Origin: Mesosutterella porci
GTDB taxonomy: Bacteria; Pseudomonadota; Gammaproteobacteria; Burkholderiales; Burkholderiaceae_F
Assembly (NCBI RefSeq): GCF_022134585.1
Contig: NZ_JAKNCT010000007.1
Span: 100,782 to 164,781, forward strand
Direction of reading: 5' to 3'
Length of the DNA stretch: 64,000 bases
Positions 58,050 to 64,000 of the stretch are shown here, piece after piece; within the stretch, counting starts at the first letter, position 1, and each line of letters starts with the position of its first letter. The translations under genes and the position numbers were made by a program. Below the pieces are notes generated by a model. That model was not told where the DNA came from, ran no database searches, and worked only from the letters and a program-made list of their open reading frames with translations.

Positions 58050-58107
58050 TCATCAACTTGCTTGCGGTGCACGGTGGCTGCGCAAGATTCTTAAAAAGGG
58101 AGCCTGA

Positions 58108-59259
58108 TCAAAGCCTCATGGGCATAAGAACATATTTGAAAGAGTCGCTGTCAGGCATTGTTATCAAAGCCGGCGACTGAGGGCCCGACAGAGAAATTTT
58201 CACTTTGTCATTTTTCAGATTGCTTAGGACATCAGACATGAAATTCACATTGAAGCCAATGTCCAGCGGCTCTCCCTGGTAGTCCACCGCAATATCGTCA
58301 TTACCCTCTTCCTGCTCGGAGTTTGAAGTCTGAATTGAGAGCAGGCCCGGCGTTAGTAGCAGACGAACGCCTTTGAATTTGTCGGATGCGAGAACTGCTG
58401 TCCGGTGCAGCGCCCCAAGCAGTTCTTCGCGATTGACAAGGAACTGTTTGTCGTTGTTTGTCGGGATGACTCTTTCAAAATCAGGATATTTCCCTTCTAC
58501 CAGCTTGGTGATGACCTCTACGTCCTCGAAAGTAAAGCGCGCCTGGTTGGGGGCGATCTCAATGGTGACAGGCGTATCTGTGTCCGGAACTAGGCGCTTA
58601 AGCTCGGAGACCGTTTTTCTCGGGATCGTGGCACTCATTTCCGCGGAGCTGTCGGCCCCGTCAAGCTTAATCTCGCAGTAAGCCAGGCGGCGACCGTCAG
58701 TAGCAACGGCGCTCATGGTTCCGTTTTTGACGATCAGGCGCATGGCATTGAGATAAAAACGGATATCCTGAACGGCCATCGCATAATGCACCATCGACAG
58801 GAGGTACTTGAACTGGGTAGCGGGGATGACCACCTTGCTTTCAAATTCTGCCTGAGGAAAATCCGGATAATCTTCGGCGGGAAGCGTCTGCAAGGCGAAG
58901 CGACTGCTGGTGGTCTTTACTTCCAGTTTTCTGGAAATTTGGTTGCATCCTTCCGCACCGATGCTTTTTTTCGGCGCGCCCAGCGAGAGGGTTACTTCGG
59001 TATCGGGTAAAACCTTGAACAGATCCAGTGCCTTCCGGGCAGACACTGTGAAGGCAACAGGATCCCCGCCATCAACGCCGTTGCTGTTGTGAGTGCGGAT
59101 CAAGATTTCAAGGTCCGTTCCTGTAAAGCTGACATCCGTGCCATTTTTTTTAATGAGCACATTGCTGAGGATGTTCATAGTCTGGTGGTTCTCAATAATG
59201 CCCCCGACAATGGTCAGTGGCTTGAGCAACGCTTCGCGCGGACCTTTTATGACTTGCAT
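58108..59259 (-). CDS. dnaN: DNA polymerase III beta subunit (sliding clamp)
   Basis: A 383-residue protein with the three-domain clamp fold. The N terminus (VIKGPREALLKPLTIVGGIIENHQTMNILSNVL), the middle EIAPNQARFTFEDVE segment and the C-terminal PMRL are typical. It forms the ring that tethers polymerase III to DNA. An insertion around SIGAEGCNQISRKLEVK slightly lengthens domain I. It lies 49 bases after dnaA on the same strand. Confidence 0.97.
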   Translation of the reverse strand: MQVIKGPREALLKPLTIVGGIIENHQTMNILSNVLIKKNGTDVSFTGTDLEILIRTHNSNGVDGGDPVAFTVSARKALDLFKVLPDTEVTLSLGAPKKSIGAEGCNQISRKLEVKTTSSRFALQTLPAEDYPDFPQAEFESKVVIPATQFKYLLSMVHYAMAVQDIRFYLNAMRLIVKNGTMSAVATDGRRLAYCEIKLDGADSSAEMSATIPRKTVSELKRLVPDTDTPVTIEIAPNQARFTFEDVEVITKLVEGKYPDFERVIPTNNDKQFLVNREELLGALHRTAVLASDKFKGVRLLLTPGLLSIQTSNSEQEEGNDDIAVDYQGEPLDIGFNVNFMSDVLSNLKNDKVKISLSGPQSPALITMPDSDSFKYVLMPMRL

Positions 59260-59308
59260 GATTTAACCCTTTTGCTTAATGGAAACAAACCCTTCTCAGG
59301 TCTACAAA

Positions 59309-60664
59309 TCAGAAACTCTGAATGTTTTGCTCGAGTACATGGAGTTCATGATTGAGCTCTTCATTTGTACGCCGTTCTGTCTCTATTTTCTGGCAGGCGT
59401 AAATAACCGTCGTGTGGTCCTTGCCCCCGAATAATTCACCAATCTCGGGGTAGCTTTTCTGCGTCAGCTTCTTGGATAAGTACATAGCGATCTGACGAGG
59501 GACAGCTATTTGTTTCGGCCTGCGTTTAGAGTGCATATCAGCGACTCTGATTTTGTAGTAATCAGCGACCTTTTTCTGGATGTCCTGAACAGTGATCTGA
59601 TCATTCGGAGTGATGATGTCGTGCAGCGCCACCTTAGCCTGCTCAATGGAAATCTCTATGCCATTGAACTGGGCATGAGCAATGACCTGCTGCAGCGCCC
59701 CCTCTAGCTCCCTCACGTTGCTTTTCATATGTTTTGCTATGAAAAACGCCACGTTTTCCGGAAGGACCTTTCCGCGCTGTTCTGCCTTTTTCATGAGAAT
59801 GGCCTGGCGCGTTTCCAGTTCCGGCGGGTCAATTGGAACAGACATCCCGCCTGCGAAACGGCTTTTCAGTCTTTCATCCACGTCTTTCAGCTGTCTGGCA
59901 TAGGTATCGCTGGTCAGGACGATTTGCTTGCCATGCGAGACGAGAGACTCGAAGGTAGAGAAAAAAGCATTTTGTGTGCCGCCGCGGGCTCCCAGCATCT
60001 GCACGTCATCCAGTAAAAGCAGGTCCAGGGAATTGAAGCTTTGATAGAACCCCTGATCCTGGTTTTTTATGGCCTTCATGAACTCAGAAATGTAGGAGTT
60101 CGCACTGATGCACAACACTCTGGCTCTGGGATTCCTTTTCAGAACTTCAAGCCCTATGGCGTGCATCAGGTGAGTTTTTCCCAACCCGACTCCGCCGTAG
60201 ATGTACAGGGGGTTGTATGACTTGGTGCCGGGGTGGCTGGCGACATACATTGCGGCCCCCAAAGCAACGTTATTACTTAACCCTGACACAAAGTTCTCAA
60301 ACGAGAGTTCCGTCATCAGGCCGCAGGATTTTGCGAGCTGGTCCGAAACCTGTTGAGATTTCTGCTCCGGCCGTACGGGGGCGCTGCTCATTGAAGAGCG
60401 CACGGGAGAGGCTTCCTGCACCGTCCAGATGATCTTGACTGGCTGGTCGTCATTGGCGCGCTGCGCATGAAATGCAATGATTTCCCCGTAGGTGTCCCTG
60501 GTTACTTCCTTTTTGGGGCTACTCGGGGCCGCGAGCGTCAGCACCCCGTTTTCCGGGTCCCATGACTGCATCTGCAGCGGTTCAATCCAATTGGAATATT
60601 TCTCCCCGCCAAGACGCGCATCCAAGCGCAGCCGATCGCAGCAGTCTTTCCAAAAGTCTTTCAT
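59309..60664 (-). CDS. dnaA: Chromosomal replication initiator DnaA
   Basis: A 451-residue protein with four domains. Domain I (WKDCCDRLRLDARLGGEKYSNWI) is followed by a linker rich in Ser, Pro and Gln. The AAA+ domain has Walker A GGVGLGKTHL near residue 160 and Walker B LLLDDVQ. Domain IV contains the DnaA-box-binding signature GGKDHTTVIYA near the C terminus. A single perfect DnaA box lies 100 bases upstream of its start, consistent with autoregulation. It is transcribed leftward toward dnaN and gyrB. Confidence 0.98.
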   Translation of the reverse strand: MKDFWKDCCDRLRLDARLGGEKYSNWIEPLQMQSWDPENGVLTLAAPSSPKKEVTRDTYGEIIAFHAQRANDDQPVKIIWTVQEASPVRSSMSSAPVRPEQKSQQVSDQLAKSCGLMTELSFENFVSGLSNNVALGAAMYVASHPGTKSYNPLYIYGGVGLGKTHLMHAIGLEVLKRNPRARVLCISANSYISEFMKAIKNQDQGFYQSFNSLDLLLLDDVQMLGARGGTQNAFFSTFESLVSHGKQIVLTSDTYARQLKDVDERLKSRFAGGMSVPIDPPELETRQAILMKKAEQRGKVLPENVAFFIAKHMKSNVRELEGALQQVIAHAQFNGIEISIEQAKVALHDIITPNDQITVQDIQKKVADYYKIRVADMHSKRRPKQIAVPRQIAMYLSKKLTQKSYPEIGELFGGKDHTTVIYACQKIETERRTNEELNHELHVLEQNIQSF

Positions 60665-60763
60665 TTATTATGTGAAAAGAAAATCATAAGAGACAAAAAC
60701 GGCTTCTTAATGACCTTCTTGAGGAGTTTCAATATCATCTTACAGAACTCCTTATTCTACCAG

Positions 60764-60772
60764 TTATCCACA
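60764..60772 (+). promoter_or_regulatory. Perfect DnaA box upstream of dnaA
   Basis: TTATCCACA, identical to the strong DnaA box. It is the only clear box I found in the 425 bases between dnaA and rpmH, so it fits autoregulation of dnaA better than a full origin. Confidence 0.8.
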
Positions 60773-60931
60773 GGTTGTGCCTCGACTCAAGATGATTGAT
60801 TTAAGGGCGAAACAGCTGCTATTTGCACCACGTTTTATGGAGAAAAAAATGCAGATATGCACTAAGGGTTGTGTGTCCTAGAGAGGCGGTTCTGAAAAAA
60901 TCTGCTTCTCAGCAAAAAAGCTAGTACAAGC

Positions 60932-60961
60932 TTGACAAGAAAGGTATTTTTGCGCTCTAAT
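60932..60961 (+). promoter_or_regulatory. Probable sigma-70 promoter of rpmH
   Basis: TTGACA at 60932-60937 (perfect -35) and TCTAAT at 60956-60961 (five of six to TATAAT) are separated by 18 bases. It faces rpmH and lies about 130 bases before the ATG, leaving a structured leader. Confidence 0.65.
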
Positions 60962-60978
60962 ATCAGAATTTCTCTGAA

Positions 60979-61064
60979 GCGCCCTGTAAGACTTGAGGCG
61001 CCTCTGATTTTTTTAGGGTTCGGATGCATGCCGCAACCCGGATACAGCCCTTTTATTTAGGGCT
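60979..61064 (+). promoter_or_regulatory. Structured rpmH leader with three hairpins, the first attenuator-like
   Basis: Three consecutive stems lie between the promoter and rpmH. The first is GCGCC/GGCGC (60979-60983 with 60997-61001), with seven T at 61008-61014. The second is GGGTTCGG/CCG-AACCC (61016-61039) around ATGCATG. The third is AGCCC/GGGCT (61046-61050 with 61060-61064). The first, followed by T residues, resembles a weak intrinsic terminator and could attenuate transcription. The function is inferred. Confidence 0.45.
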
Positions 61065-61089
61065 AAAAGAAACAATATAAGGATTCATC

Positions 61090-61230
61090 ATGGCAACCAA
61101 GCGTACTTATCAGCCTTCCAAGATCAAACGTGCCCGTACCCACGGCTTCTTGGTTCGTAGCCGCACCCGTGGCGGCCGCAAGGTGCTTGCAGCGCGTCGC
61201 GCAAAGGGCCGCCACACCCTCGCCCTGTAA
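61090..61230 (+). CDS. rpmH: 50S ribosomal protein L34
   Basis: A 46-residue, very basic protein. It reads [11 protein letters not shown] and continues with [16 protein letters not shown] and RRAKGRH, the classical L34 pattern. Most L34 proteins begin MKRTYQPS; here three residues (MATK) replace the usual start. AAGGA lies just before the ATG. It is followed by rnpA, as in nearly all bacteria. Confidence 0.97.
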   Translation: MATKRTYQPSKIKRARTHGFLVRSRTRGGRKVLAARRAKGRHTLAL

Positions 61231-61257
61231 GCTGTTCTGTCACGGCAGAGAAAAGCC

Positions 61258-61710
61258 GTGGAAGAATCTTTGCGAAAAAGATATACCCTGCCCCGTAGCA
61301 GACGTCTGATCAAGACGGCTGATTACGGGGCTGTTTTATCTTCTGGCACAAAGCGGGTATATCGTTGTTCGACAAAATGGCTGGCTTTGACGGCCCTGCT
61401 TCAGACGCATCCTCTTCCTCAGACCGGCCTCCGATTTGGGTTCACGGTTGGAAAGCTAAATGCTCACCGCGGCGTTGACCGGGTTCTGATCAAGAGAATC
61501 CTGCGTGAGTCTGCGCGGCATCAGCAACACGAGCTGCGTTATGAGCATGTGTCGCTGGACGTTATTCTTCGCTTGAGAAGGAAAATTCCTAGCCTGGGTA
61601 AGGATATTTCTCTGAAAACTTTCAAAAAGGAATTGAGAAGCGACTGTGACCAGTTGCTTCAAAGCTTTTTCTTGAAATTTTCGCAGCGGAATACTTCTGC
61701 AGAAAAATGA
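61258..61710 (+). CDS. rnpA: Ribonuclease P protein component
   Basis: A basic 150-residue protein that partners with RNase P RNA to process tRNA precursors. Typical segments are the N-terminal LPRSRRLIKTADYGAVL, the RFGFTVGKLNAHRGVDRVLIKRILRESAR region containing the conserved RNR-type motif in altered form, and LDVILRLRRK. The start used is a GTG; a later TTG is possible. Its stop overlaps the yidD start by four bases. It sits 27 bases after rpmH. Confidence 0.93.
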   Translation: MEESLRKRYTLPRSRRLIKTADYGAVLSSGTKRVYRCSTKWLALTALLQTHPLPQTGLRFGFTVGKLNAHRGVDRVLIKRILRESARHQQHELRYEHVSLDVILRLRRKIPSLGKDISLKTFKKELRSDCDQLLQSFFLKFSQRNTSAEK

Positions 61711-61955
61711 TGAAAATCATTTTGATCAGAATGATCCGCATTTATCAGATTTGCCTTTCTCCTTTTTGGGGATGGAAGTGCAGATTTGTCCCCAGCTGTT
61801 CTCATTACGGCATACAGGCTATTGAGCGGTTTGGAGCCTTCAAGGGCCTGTACCTGACCCTGATAAGGCTATTAAAGTGTCAGCCTCTGGGACCTTGGGG
61901 ATATGACCCTGTGCCGGAAAAATTCAGTTGGAAATTTTGGACAAATAAAACCTGA
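61707..61955 (+). CDS. yidD: Membrane protein insertion efficiency factor YidD
   Basis: An 82-residue protein with a membrane-associated amphipathic N terminus (MMKIILIRMIRIYQICLSPFWG). It contains the family motif CRFVPSCSHYGIQAIERFGAFKGL, with three Cys, then LLKCQPLGPWGYDPVP. The ATG overlaps the rnpA stop; the second ATG three bases later is equally possible. It assists YidC, which is encoded 65 bases downstream. Confidence 0.95.
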   Translation: MMKIILIRMIRIYQICLSPFWGWKCRFVPSCSHYGIQAIERFGAFKGLYLTLIRLLKCQPLGPWGYDPVPEKFSWKFWTNKT

Positions 61956-62020
61956 TGGCTGTCGATGTCCTGATCTTTTTCAGGGCCGGGTAAGAATTAA
62001 ATAAAAGAGAGCAACCTGTT

Positions 62021-63754
62021 ATGGGAAGTGATTTCAAACGTACTCTTGTCTGGGTTGTATTCCTATCAGCATTGTTCCTTCTCTGGGATAGTTGGCAGGT
62101 CTACAACGGTCGCCCCTCCTTTTTTGGCACGAATACAGAACAGAGCGCAAAGGCTTCGGCTTCTGCAGCCGCTGCCGCTCCGGCTTCGCCTGCCGCTGTT
62201 CCTTCTGCGGATCAGGCTTCAGGTCAGGTTCCAGCTTCTCAGGAGGGTAAGAGCGTTGAGGTGACCACTGACCTCATGAAGCTCACCTTTGATGAGCAGG
62301 GAGCGAGCGTCATCCGAGCCGAACTGCTGCAGATGAGCGAGCTTCCCAAATGGGACGAGGTGGGTCTGGTCGGGTTGATTCTCGGCAAGAAAGAGGCTGA
62401 GCACAAGAATGTTGTTTTGTTCGATCATTCCAAAGAACACTTCTATGAAGCTCAGACTGGCATCATTGGCGTTGAGGCGGCTCCTAATCATCGCTCTTCA
62501 TTCAAGCTTCTGGAGGGCCCTCTTGCCCTGTCCAAGGATCAAAAGGCGCTTAATGTGCGTTTTGAGAGTGAATCCGGCGGCATAAGTCTCGTGAAGACCT
62601 TCACTTTCCAGCCCGGACATTATGGGATGGAAGTGACGCACGAGGTGACCAACAAGGGAGACAAGCCGGTTTCTCCCTCGCTTTACTATCAGCTGGTGAG
62701 GGATGATCATCAGCCCGAAGGGCAGAGCTCCTTCACGAGCAGCTATCTTGGTGCGGCTGTTTATACCGAGGAGGACAAATTCAGGAAGGTCACCTTTAAG
62801 GATATTGCAGGAGACTCCAAAGACTATCCTGCGAAATCCGATAACGGGTGGATTTCTATTATTCAGCAGCACTTTTTGTCTGCTTGGGTTCTCCCTCAAA
62901 AGCAGCAGAGGGAAAACTTCACCCGTCGTCTGGGCAAAGATCTGTATGCCGTAGGCTCCATTACCAATTTGGGAGAACTGGCCCCCGGCCAGTCCAAGTC
63001 CCAGACTGCGACGCTGTACGTTGGTCCCCAGTCCCAGAAACGGCTCAGTGAAATTGCCCCTGGCTTGGATCTGGTTGTCGATTACGGATGGCTGACATTC
63101 CTTGCCAAGCCCATTTACTGGCTTCTGTCCTGGCTGTACAGCCTCGTTGGAAACTGGGGATGGTCTATCGTCCTGCTGACTGTGCTGGTCAAGGCGATTC
63201 TTTATCCGATTTCCGCCGCTGGTTACAAGTCTATGGCTCGCATGAAGGATCTCGGGCCAAGGATGAAGGAAATGCAGGCGAAATACGGCAACGACAAGCA
63301 GGCCCTCAACATGGCCATGATGAAGATGTATCGGGAAGAAAAAATAAACCCGATGGGCGGCTGTCTTCCTATTCTTTTGCAGATTCCAGTGTTTCTGGCT
63401 CTGTACTGGGTTCTCCTGGCGTCCGTGGAACTCAGGGGCTCGAGCTGGCTGCTGTGGATCCATGACCTTGCTGCTCCGGATCCTTGGTTCATTTTGCCGT
63501 TGATCATGATGGCGACGATGTTCATTCAGATCAAGTTGAATCCGAAGCCCGCCGATCCGACTCAGGCAAAAATGATGATGATTATGCCGATCGTTTTCAG
63601 CGTGATGTTCTTCATTTTTGCGTCCGGCCTTGTTCTGTACTGGCTGACGAATAACATCCTTTCTATTGCCCAGCAGTGGTATGTCAACAAACAGATTGAT
63701 GAGGAAAGGGCTCGCAGGAAAGCTGAGAAAGAACTGAAGGCGTTGAAAAAATAA
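62021..63754 (+). CDS. yidC: Membrane protein insertase YidC
   Basis: A 577-residue gammaproteobacterial/betaproteobacterial-type YidC with an N-terminal membrane helix (TLVWVVFLSALFLLW) and an Ala/Ser-rich linker. A periplasmic beta-sandwich domain and about five C-terminal helices follow. The conserved cytoplasmic loop KMYREEKINPMGGCLPILLQIPVFLALYWVL and the GLVLYWLTNNILSIAQQW segment are the insertase hallmarks. It is the last gene of rpmH-rnpA-yidD-yidC and is followed by a strong terminator. The usual next gene, mnmE, is displaced or lies beyond the intron. Confidence 0.98.
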   Translation: MGSDFKRTLVWVVFLSALFLLWDSWQVYNGRPSFFGTNTEQSAKASASAAAAAPASPAAVPSADQASGQVPASQEGKSVEVTTDLMKLTFDEQGASVIRAELLQMSELPKWDEVGLVGLILGKKEAEHKNVVLFDHSKEHFYEAQTGIIGVEAAPNHRSSFKLLEGPLALSKDQKALNVRFESESGGISLVKTFTFQPGHYGMEVTHEVTNKGDKPVSPSLYYQLVRDDHQPEGQSSFTSSYLGAAVYTEEDKFRKVTFKDIAGDSKDYPAKSDNGWISIIQQHFLSAWVLPQKQQRENFTRRLGKDLYAVGSITNLGELAPGQSKSQTATLYVGPQSQKRLSEIAPGLDLVVDYGWLTFLAKPIYWLLSWLYSLVGNWGWSIVLLTVLVKAILYPISAAGYKSMARMKDLGPRMKEMQAKYGNDKQALNMAMMKMYREEKINPMGGCLPILLQIPVFLALYWVLLASVELRGSSWLLWIHDLAAPDPWFILPLIMMATMFIQIKLNPKPADPTQAKMMMIMPIVFSVMFFIFASGLVLYWLTNNILSIAQQWYVNKQIDEERARRKAEKELKALKK

Positions 63755-63777
63755 AAGCCTTGTGTTCTGAAGCTCAG

Positions 63778-63804
63778 GGGGCACCGGAAGGTGCCCCTTT
63801 TTTT
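63778..63804 (+). terminator. Rho-independent terminator after yidC
   Basis: A perfect 8-bp stem GGGGCACC/GGTGCCCC with a GGAA loop, followed by seven T. The group II intron begins four bases later. Confidence 0.93.
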
Positions 63805-63808
63805 GATG

Positions 63809-64000
63809 GTGCGCCCAGCAGCGCACGTGTGACCAGTGGTGAAAGTCCACCGTCCGCCTGATCGAGGGAAGGGCTAGCGACTCGGCAGAGTCAGGGAGGT
63901 AACAAACTGATGAAGGAAGCCGATAGCAAAACGTCAGCCTGACGAACAGGAACTGGATATGAGGCGACGACTCCGGGAGAGCAGGCCACATTCTGTTAAC
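63809..64000 (+). mobile_element. Group II intron, 5' part (class C-like), continues beyond window
   Basis: The sequence starts GTGCGCCCAGC, matching the conserved GUGYG 5' end of group II introns. Class C-like domain I features follow: GGTGAAAGTCC near 63838, AAGGAAGC near 63914 and ATATGAGGC near 63958. It begins four bases after the T run of the yidC terminator, the insertion preference of class C introns. The reverse transcriptase gene and 3' end lie outside the window. Confidence 0.88.

Noticed and set aside
60665..61089. The dnaA-rpmH gap as the origin of replication
   Set aside because: This is the usual place, but only one clear DnaA box was found and there is no long AT-rich segment next to it. 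It is kept as the main alternative rather than excluded.
62498..63991. A 497-codon open frame antisense to yidC running into the group II intron
   Set aside because: Overlaps the insertase gene entirely and reads through a terminator and an intron; no coherent protein features.

Overview
The window is a 64 kb piece of a bacterial chromosome. The gene content points to a betaproteobacterium of the order Burkholderiales, probably Sutterellaceae or a close relative. Supporting signs are a two-gene NtrY/NtrX-like pair behind fmt-rsmB-DUF4390, a 1,298-residue DUF3683-type FAD/Fe-S dehydrogenase, DUF1840 and UPF0149 proteins, gatCAB beside mreBCD-mrdA-rodA-rlpA, and menA together with cytochrome bd (menaquinone, low-oxygen life). 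The genus is inference; no rRNA or tRNA gene was seen.

Layout: (1) 0-13 kb holds the end of cydB with a 31-residue cydX, prfC, a uracil permease, tex, an Aap-type amino-acid ABC transporter lacking its ATPase gene, and topB. (2) 13-26 kb holds dprA, def, an alpha/beta hydrolase, fmt-rsmB-DUF4390-ntrY-ntrX, small conserved proteins, an AmpG-like permease, rsuA, xthA and pyrE. A parS-like palindrome lies just after pyrE. (3) 26-38 kb holds gatCAB (minus strand) and the divergent cell-shape operon mreBCD-mrdA-rodA-rlpA, which continues into an M20 peptidase and a 71-residue protein. (4) 38-46 kb holds ilvA, the giant dehydrogenase, birA with a small membrane protein, a YbeD-like protein and menA. 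(5) 46-55 kb is an insertion-sequence cluster: one IS1634-like element inserted inside another (resolved to the base, with a 6-bp target duplication), a deleted IS110 relic with a structured leader, an IS3-family element, and a transposase stub. (6) Among these elements, at about 52.0-52.37 kb, is a gene-free stretch with a cluster of DnaA boxes all in one orientation next to very AT-rich DNA. It is a strong candidate for oriC. (7) 55-64 kb holds gyrB, dnaN and dnaA (minus strand), then rpmH-rnpA-yidD-yidC (plus strand). A group II intron begins just after the yidC terminator and runs off the window.

The most interesting points are the candidate origin, which sits about 8 kb from dnaA beyond gyrB and within the IS cluster, the parS-like site 26 kb away from it, the nested IS pair, the IS110 relic with its nested-stem leader, and the terminator-targeting group II intron. 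I saw no CRISPR array, no obvious defence island and no clearly novel multi-gene system. The novelty here lies in chromosome architecture and mobile elements.
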